Shown piece by piece: positions 10,780 to 22,424 of a DNA stretch of 64,000 bases (positions are counted from its first letter, which is position 1; each line of letters opens with the position of its first letter). The notes under the pieces are model-generated. The model ran no database searches and was not told where the DNA came from. It saw only the letters and a list, made by a program, of their open reading frames with translations. This DNA comes from Hofstenia miamia (taxonomy: Eukaryota > Xenacoelomorpha > Acoela): assembly GCA_004352715.1 (NCBI GenBank), contig SCFE01000042.1, positions 1,029,654-1,093,653 of the forward strand. The letters are read 5' to 3'. Made by a program: the position numbers and the translations under genes.

Positions 10780-13690
10780 TTGGTTTTCATAGATGCTTGA
10801 GCAAACAAAGTTCAACAGATAGCATTGATGTTAAATATGTAATAGTCAGATTGAGAAATGCTAAAAAACGCTCTAGTGATGTAAAACTTTTATGGAATGT
10901 TATATGGTGGTGATTATCTTGTGTTCTTATACTATCAGCAGATGTAGAAATGCATCCTGGTCTTTAGTGCTCAAAATGCAATACATCGCAAGCAATTATT
11001 ATGAATTAATCTAGTGATGGTTCCGTGTGCACCCCTGTTGGTGATATTAAAAGACTTATCAGGCAAAATGTTAAGGAAGCAGTTGTAGACCTTGAACTGA
11101 AATAGCTAAACTGATTGAAAAAAAACACCAGGCTTGAAAAAAGATTAGAGAAAAGTAAAGATTACTCTAAAATATTTGTCCATTCACTTGCAACAATAGA
11201 AAACCAATTGTCATCTAGCATGCAACTTATTCAAAGCAATCAAAGTGACACTGACAGGAAAAGATTTCATAACATTGTTTTCAGAGGACTTTCTGAATCT
11301 CAGGGTACACTATTACAAGATAGGATTGAAGAAGAAAAATCTAAAATTTTAGGCACCTTGGCAAATTTTATAAAAATAATGAACATCCGAGACCAGTGTT
11401 AGTCAATTTCACATCTATATAGGATAGTCAGTTATGCTTAATTATCACAAAAAAATTGAAAACTTTAAATACAAAGCTATTTATGAAAAAGATTATTCTA
11501 TTAATGAAAGAAATGTCTTGCTAGCCGTAATAAAGAAAAGAACTAATTAATAGTGGAGTTCCATCCAATTGCCTAATTGTTAAAGACTAAAGCTCCTTAA
11601 AAAGGAAAATAGCAAATTCAGCGAAATGATATTGATGTTTCCACTTTGTGACTACCTAATAAAATGCCTAAATTTTAATTTACAAATGCTCAGTCAATCT
11701 GCAATTAAGCAGATCTGCCCAAAATCACTCCTAAAACTGACATGACGCAATTTCAATTGAAAGATTAAGGTGACAATGAGGTGGTGTTACTATATTTGTA
11801 CAGTCACCAAGCAAACACAACCATGTATCACATGTGTTCTATAAATGACAAAGTAAATTACTTTTATACTGTTCGAAAATATGCATTACATGTGGTTCCA
11901 TTTAATGTAGTGGAAATAAAATAAACTGAGCATGTATGGTTTACCCCAATTGTGGAAACTAAAAAGAATCAGGCCCTCATAAAAAGACTGGACCTTGTAT
12001 AACATTATAAAGAAACACTTAAATGTGAAATAAATAACACTAAACGATGTTGAATTCATGCAAGGAATTGTGCTAATAATTTGTAGTCTTTGGTTGATAA
12101 TGTTAGAGGATCAAAGAAATGAAAGGCATCATATCTCTTCTGAATGGTAATGATACTTTGGAAGAATTAAATAAATTAGTAGAAACAGTCTCCTCTGTGC
12201 ACTAATCTAAGTAAGACTATATTTGTGATTACAATGATGATAATTGGATTACTTTTATTATACCAGAACAGGTGTTTGCCTATCTGAATAGCTTAGGTCA
12301 CAATAAGGCTATGAGAAGTGATCAAATTCCTACAAAATCTACAAACACACTGCACACTTACTGGCTGAACCCCTATGCCATATCATAAATGTCTCAATTG
12401 AGTAGAGAACTGTACCTGACAGACGGAAAATAGCAGATATCATGCTACTTCTAAAATCACAGCAAATGAATCACAATAATCTGTGGCCCATCTCACTGTT
12501 ATGCCTGCCAAACCTTTAGAAAAGATGGTGATCAATTCCTTGAATGACACTTTGGCTATGGTAACTGATAAACTCAATTTGCATACAAAATTCCTCTTCA
12601 TTAACTTTGCTCCTAATAAGGCTAAACAACAAAGTAACAAGGCAACTGGAAGAAAATGAAGTCCAGTGTGTATTGATACACTCATTTGACTTTTCCAAAG
12701 CTTCAAAAAATTCCTCATCCCCTACTGTTTTAAAGGCTGACAAAGCTAAATTTTCCACCTGGAGCAATTAGATGGGTAGAAAGCTATTTACTAAAAGATA
12801 TTTTCACATTAGATTGGGATCACTCTGAAGTAATCCTAGAGAAGTGACGAGTGGTATTCTGCAAGGATCTCTTTTGGGACCAGTGCTTTTTGCTCTCTGT
12901 GTTTCTAACATGCAATCAGAAAACGTAGAATCTGAAATGTTCAAATATGCAGACGATTTAACAACAGCGACACCAATAAAATATGGTGTAAACCCAAAGA
13001 CTGAGAGTGACAATATTATCAAATGGTCTACAGCTAGCTGTTTTCCAATAAATCTGAGCAAAAGTAACCAATTTGTATGTAGCAAACGCTTCAAGAATCA
13101 GGAGTTGTTTAATCTTATCAATGAAAACATAAAAACAGTAGAAAACATGCATCTATTGGACCTAAATATTTTGGTGGATCTAAGCTAGATAGTTTATATT
13201 CACAGGCTAGTAAAAAGTGCACTAAATGATTATTTATCCTTTGTAGTCTAATTGGAATATGCTTTAAAGATGAACTCATTAGATTACTTATTACTCCGAT
13301 TCACTCAATGCTAGAGTACGCTTCTCTAATTTTCCTTGGATTAACAAAAAATAGAACTCTATCTCTTGAAAGAATTCAAAAAAGCACTTAGCATTAGTGG
13401 CACTGGAAAACAATTGATGCAAGAAGAGAAGAGTTATCTGTGAAGCTCTTTATACAAGCTAAAACGCTACCAACTCATCCCCTTCACTCAATTATACTGA
13501 AGACACTTCTTATGCCAGGCAAGTATATTTATGAAAAATTTAAAAGTGAGTGAAGAAGAAATCAATTCCTTCCATTCTGTGCAAGGCTACTAAACCAAAA
13601 TCAACGTTAAAACCCAGAACTTGGCATTTTAATACTGTAGATGTTTTTATCAATAAATACGATCATCATCATCATCATCATCANNNNNNN
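10780..13690 (+). mobile_element. CR1/L2-type LINE, degenerate
   Basis: The N-terminal part reads LSADVEMHPGL followed by CSKC, resembling the GDVELNPGP (2A-like) start of CR1/L2-type LINE proteins. A coiled-coil, lysine-rich frame at 11115-11402 (with RFHNIVFRGLSES) resembles an ORF1. RT begins near 12240 (VFAYLNSLGHNKAMRSDQIP) and is clear at 12844-13188: SGILQGSLLGPVLFALCVSN, then FKYADDL with the YADD catalytic box. The RT tail continues (LEYASLIF, LSLERIQKS, PTHPLHSII), and the copy ends in an (ATC)n repeat before the gap at 13684. There are many stops, so it is inactive. It lies in the SRCR-A intron, opposite to the host gene. Confidence 0.8.
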
Positions 13691-13727
13691 NNNNNNNNNN
13701 NNNNNNNNNNNNNNNNNNNNNNNNNNN

Positions 13728-13757
<30 letters not shown>
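13667..13757. repeat. (ATC)n and TA repeats with assembly gap
   Basis: The LINE's (ATC)n tail runs into Ns at 13684-13727, followed by a TA tract to 13757. Confidence 0.9.
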
Positions 13758-13759
<2 letters not shown>

Positions 13760-14145
13760 CTCACGAGATCAAAGAAGTAGTGAGATTTTGGCCATTCTCA
13801 AAATGTGCAAGCCAATATATCTAATTACCTGATAAAATACTTTGCATTCTTTCTTTCTTTAAAGAAAAATTATGAGTAAATGATGGACTGTAGGTTTTGA
13901 ATTCAGTGTCGGAAAGGAAGTCCAAGCAAAGGACGAATTGGTCCAATAATAAATTTTTTTTTATAATTTTGCAACATAGTCATAACATGTAAATGTGTAT
14001 ATTCACCATTGCTCAAAATTTTCTATTAAAATATTGGCAAAACTTTATTAATTATTTAATGACAAAAAATTTACTTACATGTAGTTATTGAAGGGGTTTA
14101 TATAACAGTTATAAATAGGTAAAACTAAAATAAAATGAAATTTAC

Positions 14146-14296
14146 ATCCAGGAAAGATTCCCACAGATATGATTTGCAGCCTGTCTAGTGAAATCTTTGG
14201 AAGACACATATAAAAATTTATCATTGTGATAAACTGTAATGCGCCCTCCAATTGTGCCGAATTCACTCTCCAACTTCACTTCCAGCTCTTTGTTTT
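14146..14296 (-). CDS. Exon: divergent SRCR domain (A), first half
   Basis: The acceptor is ATATTTAG before 14296 and the donor is GGAT|GTAAAT after 14146. The exon is 151 bases, phase 1 in and phase 2 out. It shows the SRCR opening pattern ELEVKLESEFGTIGGRITVYHNDKF, then DFTRQAANHICGNLSW, which matches the family's D..DA.VVCRQLG. The usual VCDDGW is replaced by YVSSKDF, so one conserved cysteine is missing. Splitting the domain over two exons is typical of group A SRCR domains. SRCR modules mediate ligand recognition in scavenger and innate-immune receptors. Confidence 0.85.
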
Positions 14297-15230
14297 CTAA
14301 ATATAACCCAAGTATTAAAATTTTTTCTAAAGTAATAAATTTTCTGAAAAAGCTTAAATATTTGGATTATAAACAAGAATATTTTGTGAATTTTTCAAAT
14401 AATATTGTTTATCAAAAAGTACATCTCTCATCGAAAAATATAACTTTGAACATTGAAAAAAAATAATCTTATAAAACAAAAATTATGGATGCTTACAGTG
14501 CGATTCTCTAATTCCCTAATGCAATCTATTCCAAAACCATTTTCTTTAAAATATAATTCCTTAAAACAACATCTATATTAATTCTGTTTTGGATTCTGGA
14601 ATAACAGCTGAAAGTGGGGCTATCTTAAGAACAGATGCAAAATTGTTAGGGAAACAATATTATAAATACCATTAAGAAATTTCAACAGGCATGTATTGTT
14701 AATGTCATTTTGAAAAGTGCAAACTTATTTAAATTAGGATAATTTCCAATTCTAAAGATGGAAACAGTTGTTAATATTCATAGTTGGAGATATGTGCTTG
14801 CTAAATAGGAAGTCTCAATAATGAAATATTGAATTATGATTAAATCAATTTATGGAGTTAAGTATTTCAATATTTTAATTAAACGTCAAAGTTTTTTTCT
14901 ATAGGAAATATATTATAAATATAGGAAATATTATTATAAATATAATACAAATTATCAAAATTTCCTTAAACTCAATGTTTGCAAATTTGTAATTTGAAAA
15001 AATATTATCATTAATAATTTGCATGCAAAGGTAAGAAATTACAATAGTTTGTATCAAGATCTTATGTTTCCACGCGTTATTATTATTAAAGCAAAACCAA
15101 TAGGTTTTTTTTTAAATATCATTTTAATATCAATAGTATGATTAATACAAGAAATGCTGCCAGTTCTAAAAAATAGTGATAGTTTATTAAATTCCAGCAA
15201 GAATTTGCAACCATCGCCTATGTCATCATA
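14297..15230. other. Intron sequence, no feature seen
   Basis: Very AT-rich with short local repeats (for example around 14905-14945). No coding or element structure was recognised. Confidence 0.4.
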
Positions 15231-15442
15231 TTTATTTATTTATTTATTTTTATTTGTAACGCTTTTATTCCTGTACTGTACGTATACAATAAATAGGAAT
15301 ACTAGACACAAATAATGTTTGTCATAGAAAACATGGATAAGAGCCATCATACAGATATTTACAGGCTGCATGGTAAAATGTCCCTTTATATAACTAATAT
15401 ATAATATATAACTAATATATATATATACATATATGTAGATAT

Positions 15443-15678
15443 ATTTACAGTATACTACACTAGAAGTTAATTATTACATACACTAAAAAAATTTTTATTT
15501 GCCCTTTTCCCAAATTTCGAAATGAGAACTACCCAGACTAAGATCTGGGAGGCATTAACTATAAAACAACATAATAAAGAAAACATTTTAAATAAGCAAT
15601 GCAGTTTGGGAAAAAGGGAAATAAAAATTTTTTTAGTGTGTGTAATGTAGTTAACTTATAGTGTAGTATATTGTAAAT
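15443..15678. mobile_element. Palindromic MITE-like element
   Basis: Arms of about 75 bases (15443-15517 and 15603-15678) are near-perfect inverted copies. They share TATACTACAC/GTGTAGTATA outside and TTTGCCCTTTTCCCAAA-type sequence inside. A loop of about 85 bases separates them. No target duplication was identified. Confidence 0.6.
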
Positions 15679-16032
15679 TATATTTTTACCGCAATTTGAA
15701 AGCTGAAGATGACAATATAATATATTCGAAACGCTTTTATTTGAATTAAAATATGAATCTCAGTAAATTATCATTTGAATATATACATATATATATATAT
15801 AAATATAATAATCTTATAGTATAAATTTATCAAAAGGTATGATGATCATTAATTGTAAATATAGTAAATTTCTAACAAATTAACATGGTTTTGGAATAAT
15901 GAACTTCGCTTAATAGATGCAGGCCAAGAAATGCAATAAATTAAGCATGATATCAAGGAGTATTTCAAATTTTAAAATTCTTTAAATTTAGAAAATATTA
16001 TACCTGTAATTTGCAGTTAAAACTAACTATTT

Positions 16033-16033
16033 N
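16033..16033. other. Single ambiguous base
   Basis: One N within otherwise ordinary AT-rich sequence. Confidence 0.95.
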
Positions 16034-16169
16034 ATATTTCTTCAATATTATTTTCTATATACATATGACAATATATTATTAAATTCCCCAATATTTGCAC
16101 AAAAAGCTTATCGTGGAAATATAATTTTAACTACAAAGGATTAATATTAAAGACATTGTTCATAAGACA

Positions 16170-16201
16170 TGAAGCTATTTATCTATCTATCTATCTATCT
16201 A

Positions 16202-16257
<56 letters not shown>
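16170..16257. repeat. (ATCT)n-TA compound microsatellite
   Basis: About eight ATCT units run directly into a TA tract of roughly 50 bases. Confidence 0.95.
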
Positions 16258-16259
<2 letters not shown>

Positions 16260-16965
16260 ATTGAATTTAATCTTCAATTGATAATCATGCGGTTAGAAAC
16301 ATTAATCAATATTTTAGCAAATATTTAAAAAAAGTTCCAGTATATAAATATTATAAAAACAATATGATACAATAAGATTAAAGAATAAAACAATCAATTC
16401 AATAGCAAGTGCTTGATGAGGTCACTTAGTATCAAGTGCAAAAATGAAAGATAAAGACTTGCAATGCGATTTTGTTCGTTAGGGTTATGAAATGTTCAGT
16501 GTTTTAAGTGTGCCAAATAGGGCAGCAGGATGTGAATGAAACCAAAAAACAAGCAATTCAAGGGGCTAGCAAAAGCTGTTACTAGTGTGTAATTTGATTA
16601 AGCTACACGTTTCAACGCTTTTTACCTATGAATTACAAGTCTGTTTCAATTCGTAAATGCGAATAAACTAACTATACTCAACATCCGAACTCGTCACTTG
16701 TTGGCGTAAGAATGATGGATACATATGTATATGTCGATTTGATCGGAATTTTGAAACTAGTGAGCTAATTTTTTTATGGAATGTTCGTAGTGTATAAGTA
16801 AGCATAAATTTCATATTAATTTTTTAAGTTTCTTTAAGTTTCTGCAATCTACATAAGTTAAAGTTCCGACAACGATTGATTTATATTTAAGCATTGCATA
16901 ATTAAATACTTAAAATTTGATTGTTGCTGACATTATGATTTACTTTTCGTATGCAAAAATAGACG
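16260..16965. other. Intron sequence, no feature seen
   Basis: No coding frame or repeat recognised. Confidence 0.4.
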
Positions 16966-16970
16966 CATTA

Positions 16971-17171
16971 GAGCCCTGGTCATAAAAACTGAATGGTCCA
17001 CACAGGGCCAGGGGAGAGGTCACAAAGTAAGTAAAGTAATTATGTCAAGCACCCCTCCCATATTTATGAATCATTTTCAACCTCTCATATTCATGAATCA
17101 TCAATTACGTCACTTTGTGACCTCTGCCGTGGGCCTGTGTGCACCAATCAGATCTTGTGACCAGGGCCCTC
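16971..17171. mobile_element. Palindromic MITE
   Basis: The left end GAGCCCTGGTCA pairs with the right end TGACCAGGGCCCTC. The inverted similarity extends about 90 bases inward through CACACAGGGCC and AGAGGTCACAAAGT. About 200 bases in total. No clear target-site duplication was found. Confidence 0.6.
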
Positions 17172-17179
17172 ATCTGTAT

Positions 17180-18600
17180 AACCTACTCGCATTAAAAGCT
17201 AGTATCAAATTAATAACGCCATTCATTAGCACTATAACCTAAATCCTAAATATAGCCGATGCCCATAACACAGGCTTGCTGTTGTGTGTTGTTTACAGAA
17301 ATAAAGCTGTCTCAAGTTGTGAGCCTGCCGGTTGGGTTGGGTCAAGATATTTGAATCGGTAAAATGGTTTAAGTTTTTTAAGGACAAAGCAATGCAGTGA
17401 AATCAATTAGTCAATTATTGTTCTCAAGGAAGCAATGAACAACAATTTATATTAGTCAATTTTGGAAGTTAGGATATATTTCCCACCGGTTGTATGCAGC
17501 TTGATATCACTTAGACCCACACAATTCGATCGGCCGTTCAGCCGGTTGCTATTTTTATTTACCGGTTCCATTCATGATGCACATTCTCTCATAAATTGTG
17601 ATTTTTAATAATTAGCCCAAAATATCTTCAATTGCTCCCTGATTGAATGGATTCTACTGAACAAAGCATTAAAAAATATTTCAAAAATACTAATTTTAAA
17701 TCTTTACTTTTTAATACAACATTTTTCATGAGCTGCGCTCCTAAATGCAAGCCCGTATGCCACGAACTTGCAAACTTCTCATCACTCCACTGGAAAGGCC
17801 TGGTTGAATTTGCTGAATTTCAATTTGGATGGCTAACTTGAGTTGATCGGCTTTTGACGGAAACTCTTCCTTTTAGGTATCCCCAAAAAAATCTAAAGGC
17901 AAAAGATCCTAGGGATCAACCTAATCATTCAATATCGCAAATCAATTTGCAATTATTAAATTGTATATTGAATTCCACTGTACATATATAAATGTTTAAT
18001 ATTAATGTTCGCAAGATTACCAAACTGTAAGCATTGTGCAATTTATTACTCTGTTGTGTTGTGTATGATATGTGAGACAACAGCCTTTGGCTGTTGTGTT
18101 GGTTGTTGTGGAAAAGCTCACACAACGGCAAGCCTGACGTCACAGAAAAGGCGACCCGTAGATGCTACAACAACTTACCACGAGCTCTGTATTTAATTTT
18201 TATAGTTAGAAAATGTGAAAATAAAGGTTATTGCCACCTCAAATCTTTTCATAAGAACGATATATTTAATTCAATTTATCAGACAATTAGGAATTAAATT
18301 CTTAGCTGATCTTTAAAAGAGAGTTTGATATGATATAATATAATGTTATAATTCAAAGTTTTCATTTAAATAAAAAATACTCACACAACGGCTAGACTAC
18401 ATTTTGGCCCATTTATATTATTCTTGTCAAAAATATTTCTTGAATGTTGAGCACATCCGAAATTTGCAATGAAAGCTATGAGCTTAATTGAAAAACATAA
18501 ATTGAATTTGTGGGGAGTGGGAAATCTAATGAGACATGTATGAACTTAGAACTGAAGCTTTTATTTTTCAATTAGTTGTTTATAAGTTGTATTTCATTCA
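17180..18600. other. Intron sequence, unassigned
   Basis: It contains scattered CCGGTT motifs at 17320-17570 and a small hairpin (ACAACAGCC/GGCTGTTGT) near 18080. Short open frames on both strands have no recognisable domains. Confidence 0.35.
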
Positions 18601-18615
18601 TTGTAATTGGATTGA

Positions 18616-18900
18616 TTAAGACACGTTTGCACGATAAGTTTTTCCTTGAATTTCACTTATGTAAGGGAAAAATTATGTAAAAGCAAATGAGCTCGAGATA
18701 ATTTCTCGAAAGGGAAAACTTACGAACTCAGTAAATGTTGGTAAGTTTTGTGGTTAAGAATATAAAATCATAAGACAAAACCGCGGACTCCGCGAACAAA
18801 ACTTATCGTGTAAACGCAAATAATGTTTACTTAATCTGATAATTGCTTCGTAAATAAAAATAAACCCAAGGGAAAACTTATCGTGTAAACGGGTCTTTTA
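18616..18900. mobile_element. Short non-autonomous DNA transposon
   Basis: Terminal inverted repeats of about 33 bases are present. The left contains CACGATAAGTTTTTCCTTG and the right contains CAAGGGAAAACTTATCGTG. A third partial copy of the motif (GGGAAAACTTACGA) lies inside at 18711-18725. 285 bases; not coding. Confidence 0.65.
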
Positions 18901-19100
18901 GATTTACTTCTGCGTCATAGCCATGTCAGTTGCTGAAATTTCGCCCCATTTTTCTCAATAACTCAGCCTGAATCCAGCCCAGCCAATGTTTTTCTGTGGG
19001 TCAAGCAAGTATTAATAACGCACTCAAAAACTGTTCTCATTAAAAAGCGGAAACACGATAAATAAGATCGAAGGCTCTCACTGAGATCGTTGTGATAACA

Positions 19101-20728
19101 TTATACCCTGTTTACACGTGACATAAGACAGATCTGTCTCCAATAATCTCAAGACATATGTAGCGTGTGAACACCCAAAACATAAGACATACGAACTCTC
19201 AAGTAGGGTAATTATAAAACAGATGTAGATCAAATAATTTTAATTTTATTGTATGTCTTCTGTCACGATGTCACCGTGTAAACACTAAATCATAAGACAT
19301 ACATGTTTTTGACTGCCGTTATTTAATTATCATGGAAGCAAAATAGCAGTAACCTTCGCCGTATTAAATTAATAAAAAATTATTAATTATATATTTTTAG
19401 AATTTTATCCGATTTTCGCAATTGAAAATAATATTTTTTCAATTATACACATGCATATTCAAACATTACTTTTAAATAAATTTCTTAACAGGCATATAAA
19501 TATTTTAAATTAATTTGAAATTAGCAGAAACATTTGGATGCATGCAACAATGACAAATTAACCGCAATTACGAATATACCNCATATGTAGCGTGTAAACA
19601 CCCAAAACATAAGACATACGAACTCTCAAGTAGGGTAATTATAAAACAGATGTAGATCAAATAATTTTAATTTTATTGTATGTCTTCTGTCACGATGTCA
19701 CCGTGTAAACACTAAATCATAAGACATACATGTTTTTGACTGCCGTTATTTAATTATCATGGAAGCAAAATAGCAGTAACCTTCGCCGTATTAAATTAAT
19801 AAAAAATTATTAATTATATATTTTTTAGAATTTTATCCGATTTTCGCAATTGAAAATAATATTTTTTCAATTATACACATGCATATTCAAACATTACTTT
19901 TAAATAAATTTCTTAACAGGCATATAAATATTTTAAATTAATTTGAAATTAGCAGAAACATTTGGATGCATGCAACAATGACAAATTAACCGCAATTACG
20001 AATATACCACTGTATAGTGTCATCATCTATAACTGGAGAGAGTAATTTTCTTTGTTATTGAAGTTGTTTAAATAATGTTTACTTAATGACATTAATAGTA
20101 ACGACAATGTACTTAATTTGGTTTTTGAAGTAAACATACATTGATAGACTGTTAAGCTATTTTAGTAAAGAAACATTTAGCTAAGGATATAACGGGCTTA
20201 GGATACTGGCACAGACAAAATCGTGGATACAAAGGAGACCACGAAGAGGCACTGAGGCTTTGATGGATAATGAATTTCGATTGGAGTATGCCCATTCCTA
20301 ATTTCAAATTAATTTAAAATATTTATGGGTCCGATTTATCTGGTTAGCAAATTTATCCAAAATGCACAAGTAATGTCTAAATGTGCATATGTAATTGAAA
20401 AAATATTATTTTCAATTATGAAAATTGGATAAAATATTTAAAAATATATGATTAATATTTTTTTATTAATTTAATACGGCGAAGTTACTGCTTCCATAAT
20501 AATTAAATAACTGCAGTCAAAAACATATATGTCTTATGACTTAGTGTTTACACGGTGACATCGTGACAGAAGACATACAATAAAATCAAAATTATTTGAT
20601 CTACATCTGTTTTATAATTATCCTACTTGAGAGTTCGTATGTCTTATGTTTTGGGTGTTTACACGCTACATATGTCTTGAGATAATTGGAGACAGATCTG
20701 TCTTATGTCACGTGTAAACAGGGTATAA
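19101..20728. mobile_element. Fold-back element with long inverted arms
   Basis: The left end TTATACCCTGTTTACACG and the right end CGTGTAAACAGGGTATAA are exact inverses. Inverted similarity continues for about 430 bases on each side (19101-19530 and 20300-20728), with only scattered mismatches and small indels. The middle of about 290 bases (20010-20300) is unique and non-coding. The left arm is present twice because of the duplication around the N at 19581. No transposase is encoded. The superfamily is uncertain, and target duplication could be anything from TA to none. Confidence 0.75.
19155..20008. repeat. Tandem copy of 426 bases split by one N
   Basis: 19155-19580 and 19582-20008 are almost identical; I see one substitution and one extra T. 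The single N at 19581 sits exactly at the joint. This looks like an assembly join of two versions of one sequence rather than a real tandem repeat. Confidence 0.85.
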
Positions 20729-20729
20729 C

Positions 20730-21820
20730 AAATATATCAGGAAAAAAATCAACGGAAAAACAAAAATGAGTCCACTTATTTTGCACTTGACTGTCAATTT
20801 AGTTCTAGTTGATTGGCAACATGATTGCAATTTAGGAATACACTCCTCGTTCAATTATTTTTAAAAAAGCCGGTAAGAGGAAGCTATGTCAGAATACATG
20901 TTTAAATTCAGGAAGGTGGGTTTTAAACAAATATCTAATTATTCTTTGCACTGTGCAGAATTTAAATATATTTATTAGTTTTATTAATCTAACTTAGTAA
21001 TTAGTTTGTGATTAGCTTTAAAAATTTAAGTTCTACATTTAAATTAATACTTAAAGTGACGGTAGTAAAACTTTCGTATAATAAAATAAAAGCTATCCTC
21101 TTAATCAGGGCGATAATGTGTTGGTGAAGACTAAATCAATTAATCCCGAATTTACATGCGAAATTGATTGCATTTAAAAGCTATTATTATTAACTAGTAA
21201 ATAGCTAGCGAAGTTGGGTGCATCGGGTATTAGCATAGTGACACTCGCGGAAACAAAGAAGACAACAAACAGGCACGGGGGCTTTGGGGGATAATGAATT
21301 ACGAATATTGGATGACCACCATTTAATTTCAATTAAATAAAATTTTTTAGGTCTCATATATATCGAATGCAATCATTTAAAATATTGACATTTATAATAT
21401 CAAATTTGGTAGATTTTCTTCAGGTATAAATACATTTGCATATATATTGTATTCGTTATTTTGTAAATGACTGCAAAATACAGTTATCCTTATCAATGCA
21501 TAAGTGGATTATTAGTTATGCTAATCAATGCTGTTGAACTAATTGTGCTAGACAGTTATATACTGTAGTAAAGTAATGATTTCTTAGTCCAAATTGTTTA
21601 CAACGTAGTTTATTTAATTATAAATAGTTAAAAATAATAACGTTTTTATTAATGAAACTTTGGAGCATATAGCACAAATAATTTATTGGCCATAATTCAC
21701 TATTTTATCTTTCCTCTAGCCGGCTTGTTTACGTTAGAAATCTTGTTTTAGGCATGCAAACGTTGATACCAAACGGTTAAGCTTTTGTACATGTATATGT
21801 ACAGTACACTCAACAAACCT
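20730..21820. other. Intron sequence with diverged direct repeat
   Basis: 21205-21330 resembles 20180-20290 in the same orientation (shared CTTTG.GGGATAATGAATT-type text). No coding potential was recognised. The remainder is featureless. Confidence 0.35.
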
Positions 21821-21898
21821 GAAGGAGCTAGAAACAGAAAAAAGTCAATACAACAATAAATTTAAGACATTTGTGGCGAAATATAAATGAAATTTTAC

Positions 21899-22098
21899 CG
21901 ATGTGATGAATTTCCAAAAAAAACCCTTTCTTTGCAACTGTGATGTCGGCCTGAAAAGCAATGATGAAATCTCCATGTAAAACTTGGATTGGACGCGGAA
22001 TGTTCTTCCCACAAAGGCGAGAACTCAGATAGTGTCGTTTTTCTGTTTTGTCGTCAAACTTCTCAATGTGCATCAATTGGAGGCTATCTGCAGTGCAA
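21899..22098 (-). CDS. Exon: CUB domain, C-terminal half
   Basis: The acceptor is TTGTTTAG before 22098 and the donor is TCG|GTAAAA after 21899. The exon is 200 bases, phase 2 in and phase 1 out. With the previous exon it rebuilds the CUB core: Cys3 in QDCTADSLQL, Cys4 in SRLCGKN, the typical IPRPIQVLHGD turn, the FQADITV strand and the closing GFFLEIHHI strand. All four canonical CUB cysteines are therefore present. The aspartate in TADSL sits where CUB domains place a calcium ligand. A second AG nine bases into the exon could act as an alternative acceptor, but it would delete Cys3. Confidence 0.9.
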
Positions 22099-22348
22099 CT
22101 AAACAATTTGTTAAATTGTTTGCATTCGCATTCGATGGGTAATTATTTCAGGCAGTACCTCGAATATTGAAAGATTTTGTAAAGATACATAAATTAAATA
22201 ACGATATTTAGGCTAATTCCATATATTATTGAAATTGTTTTGAATTTCTATATTAAAACTGTATTTTAATAGCATAAGATACGTTTCACGGGGAAACTTA
22301 GTATTTTAACACCCAAAGATGTTAAAACAACTAAAAATGACTTTATAA

Positions 22349-22424
22349 GGTTTGAAGTCGTTTTAGTTATTCACTATGCCAGTATAAATACTGGCATAAT
22401 GAATAACTAAAACGACTTCAAACC
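22349..22424. repeat. Near-perfect 37-base hairpin
   Basis: GGTTTGAAGTCGTTTTAG and the following bases to 22385 pair with 22388-22424, with one mismatch and a two-base loop centre (CCAGTAT/ATACTGG). The right edge coincides with the target site of the adjacent hAT element. It could be a tiny palindromic MITE or a foldable transcript. Confidence 0.85.
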
